This document shows, one piece after another, positions 18,293 through 28,323 of a stretch of 51,253 nt of DNA. The position numbers and the translations under genes were made by a program. Position 1 is the stretch's first letter. Every line of letters starts with the position of its first letter. Under the pieces are notes generated by a model that was given only the letters and a program-made list of their open reading frames with translations, did not search any database and had not been told where the DNA came from. The DNA comes from Coemansia sp. RSA 487. Its lineage: Eukaryota > Kickxellomycota > Kickxellomycetes > Kickxellales > Kickxellaceae. The DNA lies in the NCBI GenBank assembly GCA_027577595.1, contig JANBRJ010000111.1, positions 1 to 51,253 of the forward strand, read 5' to 3'.

Positions 18293-19401
18293 ATGAGGTC
18301 TGCATTGCATCATTTGTTTATACTTGGCTCTTATGCCATATTTACCCTTTGTAATGCCTTTCACTCGTTGGGCCATTCTCATTTGCGTGTTGCCTCCAGA
18401 CAACTACCCCAAAGAGACCGCACTACTAACAGTCTATTACTTTCTTTTCTAGATAGCAACCATGATGGTGCATTCGTGTATAAAGGAATCCAAAATTTTT
18501 GTGCCGTCATTTCAATAAGCGAAGCATACATGTATGTTGCAGCTAGTTGCTTTGATGGGATTCACCAAGTGCAGGAGACTACTCAATCTATCTTTCTGGT
18601 GGCGGTAATGGAAAACTAACACCACTGAATGTTAGTAAAATTAAGATACATTCCGACTATGATTCAAATACGTTTGCCAATAACATTGCAATCATTACCG
18701 TCGAGAACAACCAAGTTGCTTAATTTAATAACTCTATTGGCACCCCGCCATCCGAATGGACTACAATAGGCTATATTGAACATAGTTTGACTGAGGATTT
18801 AAGCCAGCGAAATGGCCCAGCTATAAGACTAGGAATCACAGAAGACACCACTGCCTGTAGCAAAGCGTCATCATTATATAATGGAAATAGTAATTTTTTG
18901 ATCTGCGATCCGCTTACGCACACTTCGTTCATTAACAGCAACTGCCAAACGCCATATACGTTTGTAGCGGGAACATATTCAAACATGAATGCACCTATTG
19001 GGCTTTATAGCTACAGCACCATTTCTGGATCTCCATCAGATGGATTTTGTGGCAAGCAGAACACAATTTTAAACTACTATACAGTTCTCTACAACTACAT
19101 TCCCTGGGCATCGGATGAAATAGGTATGGATATCGGTGTTATTCGTCCAAACATTTATAACAGAACACGCCCAACTGATACTATGGCAATGGATAAGCTG
19201 GCTAGAAATGCCAAGAATGATGGCTCGTATATTTTTGGCATGTTTGGACAAGACCAGCAGATCTTGGGTTCTAACAATAGCACCAGCCAAAGCTCACCAA
19301 GTTCTCAGAGTCAAATAATCGCTATACAACCAACACATGGGCATGGCCATAGCCAGTCGCAGTGCAGTGGTGAAAACAACGTTGACTGCTTCTGTGACTA
19401 A
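18293..19401 (+). pseudogene. trypsin-fold pseudoprotease copy 2, disabled
   Basis: It starts at the ATG 18293 with a signal peptide (MRSALHHLFILGSYAIFTL) and follows copies 1 and 3 throughout: FCAVISI, VAASCF, FANNIAIITV, IGLYSYSTISG, YTVLYNYIPWA. The frame shifts once between about 18556 and 18586, where the paralogues read straight through. An in-frame TAA follows at 18721-18723, after which the frame is open again to the end at 19401. With only two lesions and otherwise good conservation, inactivation looks recent. The triad positions are already lost in the intact copies (Ser, Asn, and Tyr at the active serine here). A sequencing error could explain one lesion but is less likely for both. 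Confidence 0.8.
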
Positions 19402-19973
19402 TGCACCTACCAGTTGCCAAATACAGCAGATAGTGCTCAGTTTCTAGTTTTTTTCTTGTTCTTGTTATTTTGATATTCAAATTGCCAGACTTATTAAACA
19501 AGCCGTACAAGTTTAATTAGCTAGAAGTTTGCTTTTTTTTTTTTTGCAATGCTAAAGTGCTTTGAAGCGTTTCCATTCTGCGCTGACCTTGTGAACAAAC
19601 AAATAAAAATGGGGACACAGTAATGCTGTCAGCGACCGCTTTATACAACCAGGTTTTCTTTAACATTTATTGTCTTTTTATTTTATCCTGCAAAATTATA
19701 TGTATAATATATACTTGCTTTGCTAGAAACACTTAAAGAATTCAATCACAGCAAATCACCTGCTTGTTTCTTTATGATAAATGTCTATAAAGTCTTTATC
19801 CATAAAGGCTTCTGCGAGTGTCTATTGTACACGTTAATATAGCCATTTCCCACCCAGCGCAGCGATGAACAAACAAGGTATGCATTTAATATAAATTCAA
19901 AGTATTTGAACGCCAATAACTTTATTCTCGAAATATCAGACAACTTTTCAAGAATTTCTTTGATATTTTGAGC
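19402..19973. other. intergenic
   Basis: AT-rich spacer between copies 2 and 3. It holds a T12 run near 19536 and the TATA element of copy 3; no gene seen. Confidence 0.5.
19890..19897 (+). promoter_or_regulatory. TATA box of trypsin-fold copy 3
   Basis: TATAAATT, 77-84 bp before the ATG at 19974; the same octamer precedes copy 1. Confidence 0.5.
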
Positions 19974-21110
19974 ATGAGATATTTATTCATATATACTGCT
20001 ATTTCCATTGCCATTCCTATGCTGTGCAATTGTATCCATTTGCCAGATTATTCACGTCCAAGTAATGCCCCGAGGCATATCAATCGACGAGATGAGAATG
20101 AGGATGGGTCAGTTATATCGTATCTGAATGGCCTCCGTCCTGGGATACTTGCTAATAAAGATGGCCAAACGGCCTGTGGCGTCATTCCAATTAACAAGAA
20201 CTATGCATTTGTCGCTGCTAGCTGCTTCCAGTACAGCGATGATGGCAAGCCAGATGAAAGCCTCACGTACCAAGTATATCTTTCAGCCATTGATCAGTCA
20301 CCTCCTAAACCTTTTGACGTTGCTGATATCACAGTGCGCACCGACTATGACCCTAATACGTTTGCAAACAACTTGGCAATTATATCTTTTGACTATTCTA
20401 ATGACGGTGAATTGATGAACGATATTGGCTCTCTGGCATCTGAATGGGACCAACTCACCTATATCCAGCAAAACATGACATCCGACCTCGGCTATTGGAA
20501 TGCTCCGTTTATTTACCCTGCTAGTGCAGCAAAGGATTCAGCTTGCAGCAAGGCATCGTCTCTGTATAAGGCTAATCCCAATTCCCTGGTTTGTGATGAG
20601 CAGACCCGCACCTCTGTTTCTGGCGGCAATTGCCAGCTACCGCTCCAGTTCGTTGTGGGAACAAGTGCAAATATACTCGCAGTTGTTGGGCTGTACAGCT
20701 ACAGTGCTATTTCGGGATCATCCGAAGACGGCTTTTGCGATAGCGGAAGCACAATCATAAACTACTACACAAACCTATTCAATTATATTCCTTGGGCCGC
20801 TGAGGTTACAAGTGGAAACGTTGACGTGAGGCATCCAAATATCGAAAACAGGACAGGGCCGACTGAAGTCCTTGCAATGCAGACTCCTCCTGACGATGCC
20901 GAGAATGACGGCTCGTTGATTTTCAGTCTGTTCGGAAAGGACAAGCCGATTCCAGGGAAAGATGGCAGCAAGGCGGTTAAGGGCACCCCGCCAAAGGGCA
21001 CTCCGCCGAAGGGCCCCACGAAATGTACTGGCGACCAAGCAACACTGACCATTGACGTTCCGAGCCACCCAACCAACTGCAAGGTGCAACAAATAGTGCT
21101 TAATTTCTAA
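19974..21110 (+). CDS. secreted trypsin-fold (S1) pseudoprotease, copy 3
   Basis: 378 residues from the first ATG. Signal peptide MRYLFIYTAISIAIPMLC is followed by a short propeptide ending HINRRDEN, a possible dibasic cleavage site. S1 blocks are clear: ACGVIPI, VAASCF, FANNLAIISF, VVGLYSYSAISG, YTNLFNYIPWA. As in copy 1, the triad is gone: His to Ser, Asp to Asn, and the GDSGGP block replaced by CQLPLQF. Cysteines that brace the fold are retained. The tail has a short KGTPPKGTPPKG repeat. It is convergent with vms1, with only 39 bp between the stops. Probably a secreted or wall-associated protein with a non-catalytic role. Confidence 0.82.
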   Translation: MRYLFIYTAISIAIPMLCNCIHLPDYSRPSNAPRHINRRDENEDGSVISYLNGLRPGILANKDGQTACGVIPINKNYAFVAASCFQYSDDGKPDESLTYQVYLSAIDQSPPKPFDVADITVRTDYDPNTFANNLAIISFDYSNDGELMNDIGSLASEWDQLTYIQQNMTSDLGYWNAPFIYPASAAKDSACSKASSLYKANPNSLVCDEQTRTSVSGGNCQLPLQFVVGTSANILAVVGLYSYSAISGSSEDGFCDSGSTIINYYTNLFNYIPWAAEVTSGNVDVRHPNIENRTGPTEVLAMQTPPDDAENDGSLIFSLFGKDKPIPGKDGSKAVKGTPPKGTPPKGPTKCTGDQATLTIDVPSHPTNCKVQQIVLNF

Positions 21111-21149
21111 TCTTTGATACTCTGCTATATATTTTTAACTGGTTAAATA

Positions 21150-23084
21150 TCAATCTACATTTAAATATTTGTTTTGCAGCTCCTGAAGACGCCGGCGCTC
21201 AACGGCCTGGAGCCGCAGCTCACGCTCGTGGGCTTTTTTATCTTCCACTGCACGCCTATCGAGGGCCTGGAGCCGCAGCTCGCGATCAATCGCTTTCTGC
21301 TCTTCGACCGAAAACGAGGAAGGATCAAAAGCGCTTGGCGTTGTCTGTTTCTTTAGTTTCGACGATTCAACTGGCTTTGTCTCTTGGCCAGGCTTTTTTC
21401 CTTCAGCTGGATTTGTGGTCTTTTTGGCCTTTCGCTGCTTCCTGTAGTTTTTACTCTTTTCACGCACTTTCTCCTCCCGTTCCTCTAGTTTTTCACGCGA
21501 GATCGGATCCGAAACACGCGCCAGCTTCCAATCAATGTCATATTCCTCACCGTCGTGGTCAAAGCGATAAACTCTAAATTCGTCTCTTGTTTTGCGATCC
21601 TTTGCCATTTCATATGCGGTCTTTCCGCCAGAAAACGCAGGCGGATGGCCGTTTGTTATTGTCGGGTCGTCGCCATTGTCAAGCAGGAAGGATATAAGAG
21701 ACTCGCGACCAAGAGAAGATGCCAAATGCAGGAGCGTCGGAGTGCGATGCGCCTTGATTGTGTCTGTGGTCTCAAGGTACCGTAGCCCAAGCGCAGGATC
21801 GCTAAGTGCATCCAAGAGCTCAGCAAGGTGCTCACGCAGATGCTGAATGATGGTCTCGCTCGACACAGAGCCGTCCAGAATCATTGCAGCCACGTCGTGG
21901 AGAAAAGCAAGAAGCTCTGGATCTGGCACGGGTTCAAGCGTGTTTTCCTCGCTTTCTGACTCTGCTTCGTCATCGCTCGATAGCTCCGGAAGTAGCTGCT
22001 GCTGTTCCTGCAGGTCATCCGGCTTGCACAGCTCAACAGTACGGATCTTGACAGTCGTGATTTTGGAGTATATCCGTCGAAGTTCCACCAGAGTGGGACG
22101 TGCTATCGGCACAGGAACCGACCGGATACGTTCGTCGCTCCAGTCCAGCGGAAAGCTTTTGCGGTTTGCACGAGGCACCCGCACAAAAATACGTGTACTC
22201 CTTTTCAGAAGATTTTGCCACTGCTGGACGATATCGTGTATCTCCTCCATTAGCTTTTGTTCATTGTACCGACGGATTTGCGCACCAGCACTGTTTGCAG
22301 CACGACCCTTTGCATTATCTTCGCGTGACTGCGACCCGCCTTGCTTGCGTCGCGTAGTGTATCTGTGCAGTGTCTTGTGCGCAACAATGTCGCCAGTACG
22401 ATTGTCGAAAACAGCCGCGCCAAAGTGACCACCATTGAGACTCATTATCACCCAATGGCTACTACTGTTCGACGCCTGCATATCTACGAGTTGGCGCAGC
22501 ACTCGGTCGGCGTCAATATACACGCTGCGGTCGCTATCACTGGCCGCTAGTATTTTACGCTGAACACCATACACTGTGGCCAAGGCACCAGCATCATCTG
22601 CCGAAAACCACATATACGGAGATGACTCCTTTCCCTTGTCACTTTCGTCGCTTTCTTCGTTGTTGTTGTTTGAGACATTGGCTGTGGCCGCAGCAGCATC
22701 AGTTTTTGCAGTGCTCTTTTCAGGGATTGGCTCCCATGGATACTCTTCTGGGTTTTCTGTATGGTCCAAATTGCGGCGACGCCACTCGGTCTTCCTCAGC
22801 ATATTTTCCCGGTGCCATGCAGTCTTGGAGTGCTCGCGCTGCTGATCGGCGTCTGGAAACTCTACTCCGCCGCATGTATGGCAAACTGGTCGTGCTATCC
22901 GTGTGTCGGAAAGTGACTGAGCAAGGCTAGCAGAAGCGGCAATAGCAACGGCAGGTTCTGGGGTTTGCGGATATACTCTGTTGAGTTTGCTGGACAGTTG
23001 AAGATTCGAGAGAACGTCTGGTGGAATGCGGAAGACGCTGCAGCCCTCGTTGCTCTTTGTGTTCTTTCCAGCCTTTTTGCTCAT
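21150..23084 (-). CDS. vms1: Vms1/ANKZF1, ribosome quality-control peptidyl-tRNA endonuclease
   Basis: 644 residues. A C2H2-type zinc finger (CHTCGGVEFPDADQQREHSK) lies at about 68-92. The VLRF1 release-factor-like domain follows from WVIMSLNGGHFGAAVF through RRKQGGSQSREDN to SAGAQIRRYNEQ. The GSQS glutamine is the residue linked to cleavage of the tRNA on stalled nascent chains. Ankyrin repeats come next (TPTLLHLASSLGRESLISFL). The C-terminal helix is rich in Arg/Glu repeats (RELRLQALDRR ... HERELRLQAVERR), consistent with the VCP/Cdc48-interacting motif. The protein acts at stalled 60S subunits and at mitochondria. Confidence 0.94.
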   Translation of the reverse strand: MSKKAGKNTKSNEGCSVFRIPPDVLSNLQLSSKLNRVYPQTPEPAVAIAASASLAQSLSDTRIARPVCHTCGGVEFPDADQQREHSKTAWHRENMLRKTEWRRRNLDHTENPEEYPWEPIPEKSTAKTDAAAATANVSNNNNEESDESDKGKESSPYMWFSADDAGALATVYGVQRKILAASDSDRSVYIDADRVLRQLVDMQASNSSSHWVIMSLNGGHFGAAVFDNRTGDIVAHKTLHRYTTRRKQGGSQSREDNAKGRAANSAGAQIRRYNEQKLMEEIHDIVQQWQNLLKRSTRIFVRVPRANRKSFPLDWSDERIRSVPVPIARPTLVELRRIYSKITTVKIRTVELCKPDDLQEQQQLLPELSSDDEAESESEENTLEPVPDPELLAFLHDVAAMILDGSVSSETIIQHLREHLAELLDALSDPALGLRYLETTDTIKAHRTPTLLHLASSLGRESLISFLLDNGDDPTITNGHPPAFSGGKTAYEMAKDRKTRDEFRVYRFDHDGEEYDIDWKLARVSDPISREKLEEREEKVREKSKNYRKQRKAKKTTNPAEGKKPGQETKPVESSKLKKQTTPSAFDPSSFSVEEQKAIDRELRLQALDRRAVEDKKAHERELRLQAVERRRLQELQNKYLNVD

Positions 23085-23268
23085 TCTCCTTGTTAGTCGT
23101 TAGCACAGCGAAATCCCTGAAAGTGAATGAAATTTTTTTTACAAATATAAAGAAGCCTCTCAAAAAGAAAGGAAAGAAAAGAGGGGAGGTTTATCAAGAA
23201 AAAAGACAGTCTTTTGGGCAAAAGAAAGCTTGTGAATTTTCAACATCTGACATTAAATCAATGGATCG

Positions 23269-25596
23269 TTAACGCTTCTTGCGCAGCGAAAAGCGGCCAA
23301 AGCGACGGTTGCCACTTTCGTCACCATCATCCTCTTCGTCATCGCCAATATTGACCAGCGGCATCTGGCTGGAGCTTGTCGTGTTTGAGCGCTGCGATGC
23401 TGTCGATGCGCTCTTGCTTCCACGCCCCCGGCCTCTGCCCCGTCCACGACCGCGTGGCGGCTTTGGCACAGCTGCTGCTATTGGTGCTGCAGTGCCAGTC
23501 AGCGTCCGCCGCTTCTTGTTGGCATTGGGCAGCGGCGTCGGCGGAATGCTGCTATCAATGCTTTCTTCTTCCTCGGTTTCATCATCATCGATATCCAGCT
23601 GCTCAGAAGATCCTCTACTTATAACGCTGGGCGGAGCAGTATGCTGAAGTGTCGATCGCGCGTTGCGGGAGGGGCGGGAAATTGCCGAGAACTCACGCTT
23701 TTTGCCAGAAGAAGATGGTGCGAGATCAAGTGGTAGCTGGGGCTTCTTACGCGTGCCTGCTAAGCGACCTTTAGGCTTGATGCTTGCGTTTCTAAATTCA
23801 TTATCCTCCTCACCATCATCATCGCTATTTGAATCGGAATCGGATGAATCGCTTCGTGCTGCCACAGAGACGCTCTTTTTCTTGGCAGCAGCCTTTTCAA
23901 AGGCCAAGACTGCTTGGCGGTCGGCGACATTCATGGCTGTGCGCCTAGGTGCTAGCGTCACGGCAACCATTGCATCGTCTCTGGCGCTATCCACTTGCCC
24001 GTGGCCGGACTCTATAGCACGCTGCCGCCGCTGCTCACGCGCAGTGGCTATGTGCGTGCCCAAGCTGTCCTCGTCAACCACCGCATTGGGATTACTGGAA
24101 AGGATGCGCTTTTGCGTCGTGTCTACTGATGCCTTGAGCGACTGTACAATCGCGTCATTGTCGCCCTTATGGACAAACTGGCGAACAGCCTCGGCCAGCT
24201 CCAGATCCACCAGCATTTGCATATTTGCGTCGTCGAGGAACTCGCCGATAAGGCTCTCCACATGCACTGCATCCATTGGGGCAGGGACAGACGAGCCAAC
24301 CGTTTCCTGCGTCACCACATTGCTGTTGCTGGTTTCGGCAGCAAAGCGACTAGAGTGTTGCTTGCGGTAAAAGTACACAATGTCACGCGGGTTAGCTACG
24401 CGATCGACAAACAAGAGCCCGAAGCGCTGCGGATGGAACGTCTCGAATCCGCCCGAATACTCGACACGCACACGGACCAGTGGCTTTGGCTGCAACCCAA
24501 GAGCAGGCTCAATACTGTCAGAAGCATCGTGCACCTGCTGGTCGTACTTTTGCTGCGCAACATCAATCAGCATTTCGACTTTGCGCCGAAGAAAGTCAAT
24601 GACCTCGTCCTCGGTGCTCTGCGGTGACAGCTCGGCAATCTGCGCCAGCACAACGTCCTCGATGACAAAGGGGCGCACGTTCTTGAGCCGGATCTTGTCG
24701 AGTTTAAAGGTTCTTCCGTTGACACGCAGCATCGCAACATGTTTAGGGACAGATTCGCCTGACGACAGCGCAGTGGCCACCGACGACCCTGGCTGAGTCA
24801 CGTAGAACGACCGCTGGTGGTTGTATTCGGGGTCGACTTGGCATTGGTGCTCGTGGCCCCAAACAACCAGATCCAGGAAGTCGCTGAGAAAGTGCTCTGG
24901 AATATGGTTCTTGGGTCCATGCGGCACGCGGTTCTGGTGCAGCACCATGAGATTGAACCAACGGTCCGTGTCCTCTGAGGGCTGGCACATGACCAGTCGC
25001 TTACGTGCCATAGTCCGATGCAATCGCTCGTCGCGCACATTGCCCAGCCCATAGAGCGCCAAATGCGTCTGCCCCTTGCGCAACAATACAGGCGATACCG
25101 AAATATGCTCGACCTCGGCTTGCCGCCCAAAGTAGTTCACCAGTCCGCTTACCGCCAGCATATCCATAGCCGACAGGTTGCCGTCTCCTGAAGGGTCATC
25201 ATGGTTTCCATGGATACTGAAAATGGGGAGCGCAATGTTGACGTTGGGGTCCTCGTAATTAACCTGCAGCGTTTCTGGCGGGAAATCCACTTGCGGGTCG
25301 CTCAAGTACTCGATGGACACGGGTGTATCGCCCATACAATGCGTGCGCAGAAGCGACATGGCTCGATGCATGGTTCGTCTTGTAGGCTTGTTTTCGTGGA
25401 ACAGGTCACCTCCAAGAAGAATCATGTCTACTTTCTGCGCTCTGGCTAGCTGCAGAATCTCGTCGAACGCGTGGAACGAGTCGTCGCCACGCACTGGGTC
25501 GCGCTCCATAAACCCTAGGTGGTTGTCGGTGGCCACCAGGATATTAAGCGTGCTGCTGTCGCCTGTGCTGTTACGGGCAACGGCAGCCGTTGACAT
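23269..25596 (-). CDS. mre11: Mre11, nuclease of the MRN/MRX double-strand-break repair complex
   Basis: 775 residues from the ATG at 25596; the frame is open further upstream, but the Mre11 fold begins at this Met. Phosphodiesterase motifs are all present: ATDNHLGF (D24, H26), GGDLFHENKP (D64), GNHDDPSGDG, VLHQNR and GHEHQCQ. The capping and Rad50-binding regions follow, then an acidic and Ser-rich linker and a Gly-Arg motif (RGRGRGRGRGRGSK, near 23430-23470). Arg methylation of a GAR motif is known for animal Mre11 and may apply here. It is divergent from sua5 across 384 bp. Confidence 0.95.
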   Translation of the reverse strand: MSTAAVARNSTGDSSTLNILVATDNHLGFMERDPVRGDDSFHAFDEILQLARAQKVDMILLGGDLFHENKPTRRTMHRAMSLLRTHCMGDTPVSIEYLSDPQVDFPPETLQVNYEDPNVNIALPIFSIHGNHDDPSGDGNLSAMDMLAVSGLVNYFGRQAEVEHISVSPVLLRKGQTHLALYGLGNVRDERLHRTMARKRLVMCQPSEDTDRWFNLMVLHQNRVPHGPKNHIPEHFLSDFLDLVVWGHEHQCQVDPEYNHQRSFYVTQPGSSVATALSSGESVPKHVAMLRVNGRTFKLDKIRLKNVRPFVIEDVVLAQIAELSPQSTEDEVIDFLRRKVEMLIDVAQQKYDQQVHDASDSIEPALGLQPKPLVRVRVEYSGGFETFHPQRFGLLFVDRVANPRDIVYFYRKQHSSRFAAETSNSNVVTQETVGSSVPAPMDAVHVESLIGEFLDDANMQMLVDLELAEAVRQFVHKGDNDAIVQSLKASVDTTQKRILSSNPNAVVDEDSLGTHIATAREQRRQRAIESGHGQVDSARDDAMVAVTLAPRRTAMNVADRQAVLAFEKAAAKKKSVSVAARSDSSDSDSNSDDDGEEDNEFRNASIKPKGRLAGTRKKPQLPLDLAPSSSGKKREFSAISRPSRNARSTLQHTAPPSVISRGSSEQLDIDDDETEEEESIDSSIPPTPLPNANKKRRTLTGTAAPIAAAVPKPPRGRGRGRGRGRGSKSASTASQRSNTTSSSQMPLVNIGDDEEDDGDESGNRRFGRFSLRKKR

Positions 25597-25980
25597 TTTT
25601 CTAGAAATTTGTTTTAATTTACGGAAATAAACAAAATAAATTCTAAGGAAAGGAAGCTTGGGGTTGAACGCGGCTTTGTTGTTGATGCTTGATCTTTCGA
25701 GTTGCTTTGTTTGCTTGAATGCTGCGCATGCATTTGACCAAGACTTATCTATATTAGAACGGTTCGGTTCGCTGGAGGGGGCTCGGTTCGCATACACTAA
25801 TTTATTTTTTTTTCTAGTTCGCAGTCGTGTGCCCAGCAAATTGCAGCAGCGGCTCTTCCCCCCTCCTCTTTTCTTTTCTTCTCTGATACTTCTTCCAGCT
25901 CTATTTATATAAAATTTTCCCAGAACCACTTTTTTTTTTCTAGCTTTACTCGCTAGTAGTAGAACCAAGCGAAACGAAGA
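25597..25980. promoter_or_regulatory. divergent promoter, mre11 / sua5
   Basis: 384-bp spacer between two start codons. A TATTTATATAAAATTT stretch near 25900-25916 and T-rich runs lie close to sua5. Nothing else is recognised. Confidence 0.4.
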
Positions 25981-27294
25981 ATGGTTATTCCAACGACTAC
26001 TAAAACAGCCGCGGTGCTTTCAGCAAACATGCGCTTCACCACTCGTGTTCTGTCGGCGTTGGCGACAAAGCTGGAGTTTGGGTCCTTTGAGGACGGCACG
26101 TTCACTGCATCCGGCGACGCAGCCGAGTGGATCGATGCAAGCCGCCAGGAGCTACGTGCCGGTAACTGCGTTGCGTTACCCACGGAGACGGTGTACGGGC
26201 TGGCTGCCAATGCGCTGGATCCAAGAGCCGTGCAGGCGATCTACGCAGCCAAGGGGCGGCCATCGGACAATCCGCTAATCGTGCATGTGTCGTCGATTCG
26301 GATGCTACGGTCGCTGTACCACATGAAAGAACCAATGATCCACGGCACTGATAATGCCGCTTTGGAACAAGGTCATTCGGTGGTATGGCAGCTGCTGGAG
26401 GAAGCCGAGCGCAAGGATATTGCCCAAGGCGGCGATGGCGTGTGGCCTGAGATCCCCCGTGTCTACCATGATGCCATTCGTCGCTTCTGGCCCGGCCCAC
26501 TGACCATCGTTATGCCACGCCCCGCATGCATTCCTATTGAGGTGCTTGGCGGCCACGGCCACACTGTGGCTTTCCGCTTCCCAGCGCACCCCGTGGCGCG
26601 TGCCATAATCGAAGCCAGCGGCGTTCCAGTGGCTGCGCCCAGCGCCAACGCATCGGGCAGACCATCACCGACGCTGGCGCTCCACGTTAGGCACGATTTG
26701 GATGGACGGCTTCCTCTGATAGTTGACGGCGGCGCATGCGATGTGGGCGTTGAAAGTACCGTGGTAGACGGGTACTCTGGTACCGCGTTTGTTGAAGGGA
26801 AAGCGTCGCCATGCGTGCTGCGTCCCGGCGGCGTCACCGTTGAGGACCTGCAAGCGCTAGGCGACGCGTGGAAACGCGTCCGTGTGTATCGCCGCGACTT
26901 TAGCAGCACCGAAATGGAAATGAATCCAACTACGCCGGGCATGAAGTACAAGCACTACTCTCCCACGGCGCCCGTCTACGTGGTGCGTGTTGGGGACCAG
27001 CAGGAGCACCAAATGCAGCAGGTTCTTACGAAATTGTCAGAGCAGTATGAGTGGATTGGCGTGGTCGTTGTTGGCGACACCATTGTTGATGAGACCACCC
27101 TTGGGATGTCGTGCAAGGCAATTGTGCATCGTGTGGCGGATGCGCGTGGTTTGGCTCACTCGATCTTTGCGTACCTGCGAGAGCTGGACGAGACCGACCA
27201 CGTGCAAGCCATCGTGGTCCAAGGAGTTGGTGATGCGGGAGAGGGTCTTGCTGTGATGAACCGAATTGACAAGGCAGCATCGTACCACGCATAA
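25981..27294 (+). CDS. sua5: Sua5, threonylcarbamoyl-AMP synthase
   Basis: 437 residues. The YrdC domain has CVALPTETVYGLAANAL and AAKGRPSDNPLIVHV, then SANASGRPSPT and GGACDVGVESTVVD. The linker motif TPGMKYKHYSPTAPV and a C-terminal Sua5 domain follow. This is the long eukaryote/archaeal form. It makes threonylcarbamoyl-AMP from Thr, bicarbonate and ATP for the t6A37 modification of ANN-decoding tRNAs. The first 16 residues, before a second Met (MRFTTRVLSALATK), could allow alternative cytosolic and mitochondrial starts, as known for yeast Sua5; that is inferred here. Confidence 0.94.
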   Translation: MVIPTTTKTAAVLSANMRFTTRVLSALATKLEFGSFEDGTFTASGDAAEWIDASRQELRAGNCVALPTETVYGLAANALDPRAVQAIYAAKGRPSDNPLIVHVSSIRMLRSLYHMKEPMIHGTDNAALEQGHSVVWQLLEEAERKDIAQGGDGVWPEIPRVYHDAIRRFWPGPLTIVMPRPACIPIEVLGGHGHTVAFRFPAHPVARAIIEASGVPVAAPSANASGRPSPTLALHVRHDLDGRLPLIVDGGACDVGVESTVVDGYSGTAFVEGKASPCVLRPGGVTVEDLQALGDAWKRVRVYRRDFSSTEMEMNPTTPGMKYKHYSPTAPVYVVRVGDQQEHQMQQVLTKLSEQYEWIGVVVVGDTIVDETTLGMSCKAIVHRVADARGLAHSIFAYLRELDETDHVQAIVVQGVGDAGEGLAVMNRIDKAASYHA

Positions 27295-28323
27295 AACAGC
27301 TGGGTGCAACCTGTGCTCCTTTTCATTGGAGATTTTGGAGAATAGCGCGCAGATATTTGCATAAACTGAAGTTTTACTAATATATGCAAGGATTGACGCG
27401 GGCCAAACATATAAATCGAATTTCTTTCCTGATTTAGACATATTAAAAGATAAACAGGATACGCGCTTCTCCTTCCTCTCTCCCCGCTTTACCCTTGCAA
27501 ATCAAATAAAGCAAGGAAATGCCTGTACACGCGATAAACGCATAGTCTTGAGCAATAAAAAAGCCCTTTCACACCAAAAACTTTTTTTTCACGCAGCAGC
27601 GGCACGTGATGCGCATTTATGTAACCCGCGGGACAAAAAGAAAAGGATGCAAAACGTACACACAGAGGCGTGGGTATAATTGGTGCAATAATGCGCGGCT
27701 GAGTTTACTTTGCATCAACAAAAAGAAAACAAATATGCGCCTCCCCAAAAAAAAATAAAAGCCAAGGCAAAATACACACTAAAAAAAGCCGCTTGCATCT
27801 AAAGGGAGCAAATTGTCCTATTGTCCAAATTCTTCTGCAACATGTCTGATGGGGTTTTCTTTTTTGTGCTTTCTAGCCCTTTTCCCTCTCCAACTCCGGG
27901 ACACAACTTGCATATGCCTCCTAGATTTTTCTTGCCTTGTTTTTTTTTTTTTGGTTGTTTGTCTCATGTTGTTGATTAAAAAAGCATATATACTGAGGTC
28001 AAGGAAAGTGAAGCATGAGAGAAAGGGTTTGTAAAAAAGAAAAAAAAAGTCCCTGAATCAAATACAGCTAGCTCTCTGAAGTGAGAAAAAAAAAGTATAC
28101 ATAAATTAAAGGTACTCTGCTTCTTTCTCTGTTTCTCTCGTTACACTTTCAATTTTTCTTGTTCTTGCTGCGCCGCTTTCATATATTCTATTTTCTTGTT
28201 TTCGTTTTTTTTCTCTAAACTTTTACAACTTTTTATTTACTTATTTCAAACCATTTTTCATCCTTATTCAAATATAAAAAGGGAAAAGTAATAACGTTTC
28301 CTAAACACACATAAAAATAAGGG
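27295..28323. other. long 5' region of the Myb gene, no gene
   Basis: About 1 kb of AT-rich DNA with many A and T runs, one CACGTG E-box-like site near 27603, and pyrimidine-rich blocks at 28115-28230. The short frame at 27813-28034 is low-complexity and not called. Confidence 0.5.

Noticed and set aside
27813-28034. Small plus-strand frame in the 5' region of the Myb gene.
   Set aside because: Low-complexity Phe/Leu/Cys-rich translation of a T-rich tract with no homology I recognise.
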